A DNA stretch of 64,000 nucleotides, taken from positions 620,001-684,000 of the forward strand of contig NZ_BMIA01000003.1 of assembly GCF_014641595.1 (NCBI RefSeq). Direction: 5' to 3'. Source of the stretch: Dyadobacter endophyticus. Lineage in GTDB: Bacteria > Bacteroidota > Bacteroidia > Cytophagales > Spirosomataceae. Made by a program: the position numbers and the translations under genes. The notes beneath the pieces were generated by a model. The model was not told the DNA's origin and ran no database searches. It saw only the letters and a program-made list of their open reading frames with translations. This document shows, piece by piece, positions 26,632 through 35,040 of the stretch (within the stretch, counting starts at the first letter, position 1; each line of letters starts with the position of its first letter).

Positions 26632-26781
26632 TCAGAACAAAGTGTAGATGAAAGGCGCCACAGCCGACCCACCTCCGATTACGATCAGGACACCAATTAG
26701 TAGCAGAACGATGATCACAGGAGCAAGCCACCACTTCTTACGCTCCTTCATAAATGCAAACAAATCTGTCAAAAAATCCAT
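26632..26781 (-). CDS. DUF5989 family micro-membrane-protein, 49 residues
   Basis: A short gene: MDFLTDLFAFMKERKKWWL at the N terminus, one transmembrane helix (about 20-37, APVIIVLLLIGVLIVIGGG) and SAVAPFIYTLF at the C terminus. The KERKKWWLAP motif before the helix and the closing APFIYTLF are the hallmarks I associate with DUF5989, a family repeatedly seen with SxtJ and carbamoyltransferase genes. Its position between the SxtJ-like gene (97 bases) and the SGNH gene (74 bases), on the same strand, supports this. Function unknown. Confidence 0.85.
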   Translation of the reverse strand: MDFLTDLFAFMKERKKWWLAPVIIVLLLIGVLIVIGGGSAVAPFIYTLF

Positions 26782-26855
26782 CTCGATATAGTGTTTAAAA
26801 ATCAAATTTAGAACTTAATTATTTTAATGTACACTTCTAACCCGTTAATTCTGAG

Positions 26856-27977
26856 TTATCGTTTGTTCATTGCCTGGTAGAGCCTGTCGGCGATCAGCTG
26901 GTTTAGCGCTGCGCTGCCGTGGCCGTCATTTTTACCTACAACACGCTCTTTCTCAGGAATTTTAACGACACCATCATTGATACCCACTACCTTCACATTA
27001 TTCGATTTCAGGTAATCTTCTACCGGTTTGGTATACCCGGCACTTTTATCCACCTGGAACAGGAAGGGGATGAACACGGCGTACATCTGAGCTTTCGTGC
27101 TGTCGCGATAGGCTAGTATTCCCGAAAGGTCTCTCAAATGCGCATTCAGCACGGTGGTATCGGTGTAGGCTGTTTGTACAAATTTCTCAAAAGTGCTGAA
27201 ACCGGTGTGCGGCAATTGCCAGTAGATGAAATTAGGCAGGTAAAAGCGTTTCACAATGGTCGCGGTCGGGCCTTTGAGGTCGGCATAGGGCTCTGCCCCC
27301 GTGAGCGTCAAGCCTTTCTCGCGACCCACTTTTTCAATGTCGTTTGGAAAGTATTCGAGAATGATGATGTCCGGCTTTACCGGAAATTCTTTCAGGCGTT
27401 TTACTTCGTCGCGCGTGTCGGCCCCTGACATGCCGAGATTATAAATCGTGTATTTATCCGTTCCGAGCTTGGCTTCCAGCATATTGGAGAAGCGCTCGTT
27501 CACGTCTTTCAAGCCGTGACCGGCTGCAAATGAATCGCCAATTACAAGTACCTTCTTTTTTCCCGGTTCGTTCTGTACTTCTTTGTCGTGGTAACCCAAC
27601 GCATTAACCGGATGCCAGTATTTCTCCCACCAGATCTGCGACGCTTTCGACAGCACGCCCTCATGGCTTTGCGGCACGTACATGAATACAATTTCAAGGA
27701 AAATCAGTACCACGATCAGCGGCGTAATAATCGTTACAATATTGGCAACCAAGCCTTTGGCCTTGCTTTTAACCACACCATAATAGAAGATGCGCAGGAT
27801 TTCGATAATCAGCAAAAACCAAAATGCGAACTTGGCCAGCCTGACATGCCAGCTATCGCTCTGAGGGTATCCCGGGTAGTCGAATTTGATGTGGAATTTG
27901 TCCGGATAAAACAGGAACACAAACAGCAATCCCAGGAAGAGAATGCGGATTATGCTTGTAACAATTTTAGATGCCAT
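26856..27977 (-). CDS. Membrane-anchored SGNH/GDSL-fold hydrolase or acyltransferase
   Basis: A 373-residue protein. Three N-terminal helices (about 8-24, 48-66, 79-100) anchor an extracytoplasmic SGNH domain. The catalytic Ser149 is in VIGDSFAAGHG, the oxyanion Gly in NLGMSGADT, the Asn in YFPNDIE, and the Asp351-x-His353 pair in KNDGHGS. The D-x-H spacing resembles AlgX/AlgJ-type O-acetyltransferases more than typical GDSL esterases (D-x-x-H), so acyl transfer to a glycan or similar envelope substrate is possible. It sits 27 bases after the carbamoyltransferase gene in the same operon. Confidence 0.82.
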   Translation of the reverse strand: MASKIVTSIIRILFLGLLFVFLFYPDKFHIKFDYPGYPQSDSWHVRLAKFAFWFLLIIEILRIFYYGVVKSKAKGLVANIVTIITPLIVVLIFLEIVFMYVPQSHEGVLSKASQIWWEKYWHPVNALGYHDKEVQNEPGKKKVLVIGDSFAAGHGLKDVNERFSNMLEAKLGTDKYTIYNLGMSGADTRDEVKRLKEFPVKPDIIILEYFPNDIEKVGREKGLTLTGAEPYADLKGPTATIVKRFYLPNFIYWQLPHTGFSTFEKFVQTAYTDTTVLNAHLRDLSGILAYRDSTKAQMYAVFIPFLFQVDKSAGYTKPVEDYLKSNNVKVVGINDGVVKIPEKERVVGKNDGHGSAALNQLIADRLYQAMNKR

Positions 27978-28004
27978 TACTTTGGGTGCTCGGTGATTAG
28001 AGGA

Positions 28005-29867
28005 TTAGTCAAGAACAAATTCTTCCTTCCAATTATCTTTTTCCAGCCATTCCGACTGCTGTTTTTTGTCAAAAATGTAGTTTCCCACTACCAGGTAATC
28101 CATTTCGGTACGCATGAAACAACGGTAGGCGTCGTTCGGCGTGCAAACGATCGGTTCCCCGCGGACGTTGAAACTTGTGTTTACGATCACTGCATAGCCT
28201 GTCAATGCCTTGAAAGCGTCGATCAGATCGTAGTAACGAGGATTGGTATCTTTATGTACCGTCTGGATACGTGCCGAATAGTCGATGTGCGTGATCGAAG
28301 GCAGGTCGGAACGCTCGAAATAGAGTTTTTCGCGCAAATCCAGCGAGCCGTAATTCGCAGGCACCGGCTTTCGACGGTTTTCCGCAACCGGGTGAACCAG
28401 CAGCATATAGGGTGAAATACCATCGTAATCGAAATAATCCTGGCAATCCTCTGCCAGTACCGAAGGCGCAAACGGCCGGAACGATTCACGGTATTTAATC
28501 TTCAAATTCAATTTTTTCTGCATTTCGGCATTGCGAGGGTCGCCCAGAATGCTGCGACCACCCAACGCACGCGGGCCGAACTCCATCCGTCCCTGTACCC
28601 AGCCTACTACGTTCCCTTCCGACAACAACCTGGCTGCTTCCTGCGTCAAGTCTTTGAAGTTCTCGTAGTAGGTGTAATGCGCCTTGTATTTCTTGGCTGT
28701 CAACGCGACGTCGAGATCGGAGAAGGTAGGCCCGAGGTAAGATCCGCGCATGGCATCGGCCTTCCAGGTGATTTTTCTTTCTTGTCCGAAATAAATATGG
28801 AAAGCGGCTTGTGCGGCGCCTAGCGCGCCTCCCGCGTCACCGGCTGCCGGCTGGATGAAGATATCTTTAAAAATATTGGCCTTTTGAAGCTTACCATTTG
28901 ATACGCAGTTCAATGCAACACCTCCCGCCATACAAAGGTAGTCGGCACCGGTAAGACGTTTGGCTTCTTTCGCCATCCTTACCACCGCTTCTTCGGTGAT
29001 ATTCTGGATCGCAAGGCCAAGGTTACAATGTATCGCTTCGAGCGCATCTTCGGGCCTGCGGGTTTTAAAGCCGAACAATGCCTCCCACTTATGCTCATTG
29101 ACCATTTTCAGGCCAGTTGCATAGTCGAAATACTCCTGATCGAGCCAAACCGAGCCGTCTTCTTTCAGATCGATGAGTTCTTTCAGGATAATGTCTTCGT
29201 AACGCTTGATGTCCGGTGAAGTTGGGTCACCATACGGGGCGAGGCCCATCAGCTTATATTCTCCCGAGTTTACACGGAAACCCAGGAAGTAAGTGAATGC
29301 GGAATAAAGCAGCCCGAGCGAATGCGGAAAACGCAGCTCTTTGAGAATGCTGATGTCTTTTCCTTCGCCGAGACAGATCGACGCCGTTGCCCATTCGCCG
29401 ACGCCATCGATCGTCAGGATAGCGGATTTTTCGTATGGAGAAGGGTAATATGCACTGGCAGCATGCGATAGGTGGTGCTCGGGGAAGAGCATCTTCACCT
29501 TCTTCTTTTTATCGTAGCCCAGCTTTTCCAGCTCCTCGTTAATGAGCCGTTTCAGGAACATTTTTTCCTTGATCCACACCGGCATTGCGGTCAAAAACGA
29601 CCGAACGCCTTTAGGTGCAAATGCATAGTAGGTTTCGAGTAGTCTTTCAAATTTCAGAAGAGGCTTATCGTAAAAAACGATGGCATCCAGCTCGTTAATG
29701 GATAGCCCGCCGTATTCGAGGCAAAAGGCAACTGCATTGGAGGGGAACCCGGGGTCGTGCTTTTTGCGTGTAAAACGCTCTTCCTGTGCTGCGGCTACAA
29801 TTTCGCCATTATCTATAAGAGCCGCGGCCGAATCATGATAGAAAGCCGAAATACCTAAAATTTTCAT
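28005..29867 (-). CDS. O-carbamoyltransferase (NodU/CmcH/TobZ family)
   Basis: A 620-residue two-domain enzyme. The N-terminal Kae1-like domain opens with MKILGISAFYHDSAAALI and carries the metal motif HHLSH (His131/His135) and LTIDGVGEWAT. The C-terminal YrdC-like domain has QGRMEFGPRALGGRSIL and VNTSFNVRGEPIVCTP. The family makes carbamoyl-adenylate from carbamoyl phosphate and ATP, then carbamoylates a hydroxyl of a small molecule or sugar. No biosynthetic partner enzymes for a natural product lie nearby; instead the neighbours are membrane proteins. Start 29867 gives the family N terminus; 25 extra residues upstream are unlikely. Confidence 0.93.
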   Translation of the reverse strand: MKILGISAFYHDSAAALIDNGEIVAAAQEERFTRKKHDPGFPSNAVAFCLEYGGLSINELDAIVFYDKPLLKFERLLETYYAFAPKGVRSFLTAMPVWIKEKMFLKRLINEELEKLGYDKKKKVKMLFPEHHLSHAASAYYPSPYEKSAILTIDGVGEWATASICLGEGKDISILKELRFPHSLGLLYSAFTYFLGFRVNSGEYKLMGLAPYGDPTSPDIKRYEDIILKELIDLKEDGSVWLDQEYFDYATGLKMVNEHKWEALFGFKTRRPEDALEAIHCNLGLAIQNITEEAVVRMAKEAKRLTGADYLCMAGGVALNCVSNGKLQKANIFKDIFIQPAAGDAGGALGAAQAAFHIYFGQERKITWKADAMRGSYLGPTFSDLDVALTAKKYKAHYTYYENFKDLTQEAARLLSEGNVVGWVQGRMEFGPRALGGRSILGDPRNAEMQKKLNLKIKYRESFRPFAPSVLAEDCQDYFDYDGISPYMLLVHPVAENRRKPVPANYGSLDLREKLYFERSDLPSITHIDYSARIQTVHKDTNPRYYDLIDAFKALTGYAVIVNTSFNVRGEPIVCTPNDAYRCFMRTEMDYLVVGNYIFDKKQQSEWLEKDNWKEEFVLD

Positions 29868-29957
29868 TAATGAGTGATTAGAATAATGTGTACAGTTTCG
29901 TCTTACACCGTTCAAAAGGCGTGCAAGATAAGCATTTTGCAAACGACACCCGGCTAG

Positions 29958-30995
29958 CTATTCCAGTATTTTCTGCCGCACGATAAATTCTACAATTTCA
30001 TGGGCGAAGCGCTGTGCTCCGGGTTCGCTTACGTGGCACACATCGCAGAACAGGCTGGGGTCCTTCGGCATGGTGTTCTCCATATCCAGAAATAACGTGC
30101 CATACTGCTTCGATAGTCGCCGGATTACCTGATTATGGACATCTATTCCCTTCTTGACGTGCTCCGGTTTTCCCCAGATCACGACCGGCGATGCGAAGTA
30201 GCACCCCGCAAAATGCTTCATATCCTCCTGCTCGCCCGTAAGCGTCACGTTCGGGGGGAAATAGGTCGCGTAACTCATGAGCAGCAACTTTTCGCCCCGT
30301 GTCTGTGCAATTTTTATAAGCTCTTCGATATTCTGCCGGTAGGGCTCCCCGGTTTTAATGTCCCCCCCAAATTTTGCATACTGCGGATCTACCTTTTCTG
30401 CGCTGACATAAATTCTGTGCGTCATACGGTCCCGGACTGTTGATATTAGCTTATCAACCAAATAAGGAATGACGGTCACATTGATTTCCCGGTGCCGCCG
30501 CAAGAGCTCGATGTCGTGGTACCACTTAATATGCGTGTAATCTTTCCGGAAATATTGTGGAGGGATATTGTTGGCCCGGTTCTCGTTTATCGCTTCATAA
30601 TAAAGCACCAGGTCAAACTGCTTATCTTCCAGCAGTTTGTATTTCAATACATTATCCAGGGAAGTATGGCCGGCGCCCGCAACATTATAGATAGCAAACC
30701 GGCTTTCTTTGCCGTAATGCTTTTGCAGGATCGTATCCAACCGGCTTTCCAGGTGCGACCACGGCGTACTGACGACCGAACCGCCCAAAATCAGTATGTT
30801 TTTCACCCCTGCCCCCCGGACAATCGGCTTGTCCCGGACATCGTTCATGTTTTCGTAAAATCCGTTATACAGGTAATCCGAAGGGCGGAGAAATGGATAA
30901 CCGAAAAATATAAGGCTGATACGAAGCAGTATTTCTGCAATTAAGAATAAAAGCAGGGCAAAAATGAAAGAAAAGAATAGTAGACGTGATTTCAT
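29958..30995 (-). CDS. Membrane-anchored SGNH-like protein with atypical GGS nucleophile motif
   Basis: A 345-residue protein with one N-terminal helix (residues 4-30, LLFFSFIFALLLFLIAEILL) and an extracytoplasmic domain of SGNH type: ILILGGSVVS (Ser73), NVAGAGHTSLDN as the Gly block, YYEAINEN as the Asn block and Asp318-V-C-His321 near the C terminus. The usual GDS is GGS here. It is the first gene of the operon, 90 bases upstream of the carbamoyltransferase, with a TATATTTG box at 31030-31023 about 28 bases before the ATG. Its substrate is unknown. Confidence 0.75.
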   Translation of the reverse strand: MKSRLLFFSFIFALLLFLIAEILLRISLIFFGYPFLRPSDYLYNGFYENMNDVRDKPIVRGAGVKNILILGGSVVSTPWSHLESRLDTILQKHYGKESRFAIYNVAGAGHTSLDNVLKYKLLEDKQFDLVLYYEAINENRANNIPPQYFRKDYTHIKWYHDIELLRRHREINVTVIPYLVDKLISTVRDRMTHRIYVSAEKVDPQYAKFGGDIKTGEPYRQNIEELIKIAQTRGEKLLLMSYATYFPPNVTLTGEQEDMKHFAGCYFASPVVIWGKPEHVKKGIDVHNQVIRRLSKQYGTLFLDMENTMPKDPSLFCDVCHVSEPGAQRFAHEIVEFIVRQKILE

Positions 30996-31022
30996 TGAAC
31001 AGAGCAAGGGTATACAGATACC

Positions 31023-31030
31023 CAAATATA
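31023..31030 (-). promoter_or_regulatory. -7 box of the carbamoyltransferase operon
   Basis: TATATTTG on the minus strand matches TAnnTTTG exactly. No good -33 TTTG is present at 19-21 bases upstream, so strength is doubtful. Transcription would start near 31015. Confidence 0.4.
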
Positions 31031-31091
31031 ATGTCCAAAAAAATCTTTATATAATATAAATATTGAATATTAATAAAACTTAGCATTCGGG

Positions 31092-31484
31092 TTATTCCTG
31101 TAAAATCCGGGTGGGCTTATGATTTTCGTCCAGTGCCACAAACGTAAAAATCCCGGTCACTGCCTTTTCCCGGCTCACCTCGTACATTTTCTCTACGAAA
31201 ATATCCACCCGGACTTTCATACTAGTGTTCCCAACGGTCTCGACGCGGCCCACCAGCTCGATAATGGTCCCCGCAGGGATCGGATGTGTAAAATCGATAC
31301 GGTCCGACGAAACGGTAACGCATCTCAACCTCGAAAACCGCGTTGCTGCAATGAAAGCGACCTCATCCATCATCGACAGCGCGGTTCCGCCGAAAAGGGT
31401 ATCGTAATGATTGGTGTTATTAGGGAAAACAGTTTTAAAAACGCGTGTTTCCGAGGCGATGATTTTTTCTTCAAGTGTCAACAT
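31092..31484 (-). CDS. Acyl-CoA thioesterase, hotdog fold (YciA-like)
   Basis: A 130-residue single-hotdog protein. The family segment NHYDTLFGGTALSMMDEVAFIAA (catalytic Asp within MDE) is at residues 25-47; TVSSDRIDFTHPIPAGTIIEL follows at about 58. It hydrolyses acyl-CoA to CoA and free acid; chain-length preference is not deducible. It is downstream of metE on the same strand, but the metE terminator lies between them, so it is probably independent. Confidence 0.9.
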   Translation of the reverse strand: MLTLEEKIIASETRVFKTVFPNNTNHYDTLFGGTALSMMDEVAFIAATRFSRLRCVTVSSDRIDFTHPIPAGTIIELVGRVETVGNTSMKVRVDIFVEKMYEVSREKAVTGIFTFVALDENHKPTRILQE

Positions 31485-31501
31485 AACGGCATTTTAATGA
31501 T

Positions 31502-31538
31502 AAAAAAGCTAAGGCCAGGAGAGCCCTGGCCTTAGCTT
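31502..31538 (-). terminator. Terminator of metE
   Basis: A perfect 14-bp stem (31506-31519 with 31525-31538, loop AGAGC) 14 bases past the metE stop, followed on the minus strand by T6. Confidence 0.85.
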
Positions 31539-31552
31539 GAAAGGGGTTGTCG

Positions 31553-33874
31553 CTACCCCGCGACTTCGACCGATTCGCGCAGCAAGTTAGCCGCAGAAAT
31601 CATGTTACGCAAAGCCGCTTCGGTTTCCGGCCATTTGCGGGTCTTCAATCCGCAGTCCGGGTTCACCCAGAGGTTCCGCGCCGGAATGACCTTCAATGCC
31701 TTTTCGAGCAACAGGATCATCTCGTCGACCGTCGGCACGCGGGGCGAATGGATGTCGTACACGCCCGGGCCGATTTCATTCGGATAATTGAACTGCGCGA
31801 ATGCGTCGAGCAGCTCCATTTGCGAACGCGAAGTTTCGATCGTGATCACGTCGGCGTCCATCGCCGCGATGGAATCGATAATGTCGTTGAACTCCGAATA
31901 GCACATGTGCGTATGGATCTGCGTCTGGTCGGCCACGCCCGCGGCGCTCAACCGGAATGCGTCCACTGCCCATTTCAAGTAGGTTTTCCAGGCATGCTTC
32001 CGCAGCGGCAAGCCTTCGCGGATCGCCGGTTCGTCGATCTGGATCACTTTAATGCCCGCCTTTTCCAAATCAATCACCTCGTCGCGAATGGCGAGCGCAA
32101 TCTGAAACGTGGTATCCTTCCTGGGCTGATCGTCGCGTACGAAAGACCATTGCAGGATCGTAACCGGGCCGGTAAGCATGCCTTTTACCAGTTTTGCGGA
32201 GTTGGCCTGCGCAAAAGCCGACCATTTCACCGTCATTGGCTCCGCGCGTTCCACGTCGCCATAAATGATTGGGGGCTTCACGCACCGGCTGCCGTAGCTC
32301 TGCACCCAGCCATTTTGGGTAAAAACAAACCCGGAAAGCTGCTCGCCGAAATACTCCACCATATCGTTTCGCTCGAATTCCCCGTGAACAAGTACATCTA
32401 TTCCGAGCTCCTCCTGCCAGCGCAGCGAGTCGACGATCTCTTCACGAATGCGGGTCTCGTATTCGTTCAACGTCAATGCGCCTTTTTTGAACTGCGCACG
32501 AAGCTGCCTTACCTCGTCGGTTTGCGGGAACGAGCCGATGGTAGTCGACGGAAATAATGGCAATTTCAGTTTTTCCAATTGAATGGCTTGCCGGATTGCA
32601 AATGCATTCTGCCGATCAAAATCCGATTCCCTCACTTCGCTAACCCTTGCTTTAACGGCCGGCTTGTGGATCAATGCGGAAGTGCGACGGCTTTCAATGG
32701 CTTTTTGATTGGCCAGAAATGCACTATCGTTCGAACAGTCAAGCGTTGCGAGCCTTGCCAATGTCGTTACCTCATGCAGTTTCTGCTTGGCAAATGCCAG
32801 CCAGTTTTTGATCTCCGGCGTCAGTACCGCTTCATTCTTTTCAAGTTCCAAGTCGTACGGGCTATGCAGCAGCGACGACGACGGAGCCACCAAAACCCGA
32901 TCTTCTCCCAGCACATTTACCGCCGTCTTAATCCATTCCAGCGACTTGCGGTAGTCGTTTTTCCAGATATTCCGGCCGTCGACAACACCGAGTGAGAGCT
33001 TTTTAGTGGATGATACAAATGAATCATCAACCAGAATTTGCGGTAATGTTTCTGCTCCACGCGTCAAATCCAAATGCAATGCATCCACCGGTAATGCGAT
33101 CGCAATTCCCAGGTTATCTTCGAGGGGCCCGAAATACGTCGTTACCAAAATACGCAGCTTCGGAAGCGCCTCCCTGATCTGGCTATAAGCGCTCAGAAAA
33201 GCCAGTTTTTCCTTTTCATTTAAATCAAATACCAATCCGGGCTCGTCGAGCTGCACCCATTCGGCACCCCTTGCCGAGAGTTCTTTTAATATTGATATAT
33301 AAATCGGTAAAAGACTATCCAGCAGATCGATGCGATCGAACCCGGCTTCTTTTTCTTTACCCAAAAGCAAATAGGTGACCGGCCCAAGTAATACGGGTTT
33401 TGTAACAATACCCTTTTGCAACGCATCTTCAAATTCCAGCAGAACCTTGTCGGAGTACCGCTTGAATTTCTGGTCTTTCACAAACTCGGGAACGAGGTAA
33501 TGGTAGTTGGTATCGAACCATTTGGTCATTTCCATGGCATTGATATCCAGCCCGTTCTTCTGGTAACCGCGCGCCATTGCGAAATAGAGATCGAGCTCCT
33601 TGTTGGATTTACCGTCGAGCAACTGGTGGTAACGCCCGGGAATGGCCCCTACCATCAGCGAAGTGTCGAGGACGTGGTCGTAAAGCGAAAAATCATTGGA
33701 AGGAATGAGGCTAATGCCTGCATTCTGCTGCGTTTCCCAGTTCTGGTGACGGATTTTGCGGGCAACTTTCTGCAGTGCATCGCGGTCGATTGTACCCGCC
33801 CAGAATTGCTCGTTGGCTTTTTTAAGCTCACGGAGGCTCCCCACGCGCGGGTAGCCAAGGTTGTGTGACAACAT
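31553..33874 (-). CDS. metE: Cobalamin-independent methionine synthase
   Basis: A 773-residue double-barrel enzyme that methylates homocysteine directly from methyltetrahydropteroyl-triglutamate. N-terminal barrel: NLGYPRVGSLRELKKA. C-terminal barrel: TTIGSFPQTDEVR, MTGPVTILQWSF, QIDEPAIREG, the zinc ligands His and Cys in THMCYSEF, and the last zinc Cys in NPDCGLKTRKW. All zinc ligands are present and the length is normal. The upstream region holds a cobalamin riboswitch (34110-34270), so expression should fall when B12 is available and metH can work. Confidence 0.97.
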   Translation of the reverse strand: MLSHNLGYPRVGSLRELKKANEQFWAGTIDRDALQKVARKIRHQNWETQQNAGISLIPSNDFSLYDHVLDTSLMVGAIPGRYHQLLDGKSNKELDLYFAMARGYQKNGLDINAMEMTKWFDTNYHYLVPEFVKDQKFKRYSDKVLLEFEDALQKGIVTKPVLLGPVTYLLLGKEKEAGFDRIDLLDSLLPIYISILKELSARGAEWVQLDEPGLVFDLNEKEKLAFLSAYSQIREALPKLRILVTTYFGPLEDNLGIAIALPVDALHLDLTRGAETLPQILVDDSFVSSTKKLSLGVVDGRNIWKNDYRKSLEWIKTAVNVLGEDRVLVAPSSSLLHSPYDLELEKNEAVLTPEIKNWLAFAKQKLHEVTTLARLATLDCSNDSAFLANQKAIESRRTSALIHKPAVKARVSEVRESDFDRQNAFAIRQAIQLEKLKLPLFPSTTIGSFPQTDEVRQLRAQFKKGALTLNEYETRIREEIVDSLRWQEELGIDVLVHGEFERNDMVEYFGEQLSGFVFTQNGWVQSYGSRCVKPPIIYGDVERAEPMTVKWSAFAQANSAKLVKGMLTGPVTILQWSFVRDDQPRKDTTFQIALAIRDEVIDLEKAGIKVIQIDEPAIREGLPLRKHAWKTYLKWAVDAFRLSAAGVADQTQIHTHMCYSEFNDIIDSIAAMDADVITIETSRSQMELLDAFAQFNYPNEIGPGVYDIHSPRVPTVDEMILLLEKALKVIPARNLWVNPDCGLKTRKWPETEAALRNMISAANLLRESVEVAG

Positions 33875-34109
33875 GTTTTTTTGTGTTTAAAGAGTTAATA
33901 AAAACCCTGTGAAAACACCCTCCCATCCCTGCAAACGCCTGTTGCGGACGTTGGCCGGTACTTCATCTATCGCGGCAACGGCGAGGCTACCCTGCGAAAC
34001 GAACAGATACAGTTCCCCCGAACCAGCCGGGAAGCCTGTGGTACTGCAATAAAATGTGGTAAATCAATACTTGACTACCCCCCACCCGTGAGGGAGAAGC
34101 CATTGAGGA
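33875..34109 (-). other. metE leader between riboswitch and start codon
   Basis: About 235 bases without a gene. It should hold the expression platform, but I see no clear intrinsic terminator: only modest pairings such as GTTG-CCG with CGG-CCAAC. The last 20 bases before the ATG are A/T-rich and unstructured. Control may therefore be by RBS masking or by a long-range pairing with the aptamer. Confidence 0.5.
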
Positions 34110-34270
34110 TAATGGCAAGTCTCCTGGCTTGTATCATTTTTACCGCCCTTCTCGCCGCGCCTGGGCGCTGCAATGGGACGCGAGGGTAAAAACGAGTCCT
34201 GAAATCGTCAGGACAGATACTTACAGTAGCACGACTGCCCGTGAATTGCACACGGTTCCTTTTTGTTTTG
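34110..34270 (-). ncRNA. Cobalamin (adenosylcobalamin) riboswitch upstream of metE
   Basis: On the minus strand the B12 box AAGCCAGGAGACTTGCC (34130-34114) is nearly identical to the consensus. Upstream of it the aptamer core is recognisable in order: GGAACCGTGTGCAATTCACGG, a GTCGTGCTACTGTAAG block equal to the conserved CCCGCxACUGUxA region, a long hairpin CTGTCCTGA/TCAGGAC, and the P6-type GCGCCCAGGCGC hairpin. Exact ends are uncertain by about 20 bases. It lies about 240 bases before metE, the classic target. Confidence 0.93.
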
Positions 34271-34342
34271 CTCGATTTTGGCTGAGGGATCCAAAGGCAA
34301 AAACCATTACCCCGATTGACGGGCGTTCACAAAGAACTGCTT

Positions 34343-34350
34343 CAAATTTA
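34343..34350 (-). promoter_or_regulatory. Candidate -7 box for metE
   Basis: TAAATTTG on the minus strand matches TAnnTTTG and is identical to the metH box. It lies about 73 bases upstream of the aptamer. The -33 region is not convincing. Confidence 0.35.
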
Positions 34351-34484
34351 GGCGGGAAGGGCATTCGGCTGGAAATGGCGTCGCAATTTCAGTGAAGCGG
34401 ATAGAAATTAGTCCTTCGGCAGGATAAAATATCTGTTTTGAGGTTGAAATGCTGCTCTGAAAAGTGATTTCACAAACCTGGATT

Positions 34485-34748
34485 TCATGGAAAGTAGCGG
34501 TACACCTCTCGCCGATGTAGCATTCTCGCCAACACTAGCTTGTCATTTTCCCAAAAGACTCCGACGCGATATTCTCCTAACCGAATCCGAAAAGCATTAG
34601 AGAAGCCCTTCATTTTCTTGACATTCGGAAGATCACCCAATCTATCAACTGCATTGATCTCTTCAATCAAGTTCTTGATTTGTGATTGAATTTCAGGAGA
34701 AGTTTTTTTTACATCTTTAATAAATGCATTGGTATACTCATACTTCAT
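34485..34748 (-). CDS. RelE/ParE-superfamily toxin
   Basis: An 87-residue protein with the RelE fold: helical start (YTNAFIKDVKKTSPEIQSQIKNLI), then MKGFSNAFRIRLGEYRVGVFWENDKLVLARMLHRREVYRYF (read as strands), including the conserved R-x-G-x-Y-R core. Many relatives are ribosome-dependent mRNA endonucleases. The upstream gene, 3 bases away, is its probable antitoxin. Active-site details vary in this family, so toxicity is not certain. Confidence 0.88.
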   Translation of the reverse strand: MKYEYTNAFIKDVKKTSPEIQSQIKNLIEEINAVDRLGDLPNVKKMKGFSNAFRIRLGEYRVGVFWENDKLVLARMLHRREVYRYFP

Positions 34749-34751
34749 AGG

Positions 34752-34991
34752 CTACTTACCGGAAAGAAATGATTCGAAATCCTTCTTCTCTTGTTCCGTT
34801 GCAATGCCACTTTTCAATCCCTCCTCCATTGCCGCCATTAGCGCTGTATCTTCATCTTCCTCCGAAAGGACACGCTCCGTTACATCAATGTCAAGTGCTT
34901 TAATAACACTTAACAATGCATCTTTTTGAACCCTGGTAACCAGAACGTCAAGTAAGAGTCTTTCTTTTCTATTTGGATTGACAGCCGCCAT
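34752..34991 (-). CDS. Antitoxin partner of the RelE-type toxin
   Basis: A 79-residue acidic protein with a basic N terminus (NPNRKERLLLDVLVTRVQKDALL) and an acidic helical tail (EEDEDTALMAAMEEGLKSGIATEQEKKDFESFLSG). The C-terminal pattern matches antitoxin tails that wrap RelE-type toxins. It ends 3 bases before the toxin start, the usual antitoxin-first order. No specific DNA-binding family is recognised in the N-terminal part. Confidence 0.8.
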   Translation of the reverse strand: MAAVNPNRKERLLLDVLVTRVQKDALLSVIKALDIDVTERVLSEEDEDTALMAAMEEGLKSGIATEQEKKDFESFLSGK

Positions 34992-35040
34992 CTTTAAGCT
35001 GAGATTATTTAGTTAATAAATTTACAAACTATCTCGGCCA

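Noticed and set aside
31547..32557. Long open frame (336 codons) on the plus strand inside metE
   Set aside because: It is wholly antisense to an intact metE with all motifs; its composition (His/Arg/Phe-rich) is typical of a shadow frame.
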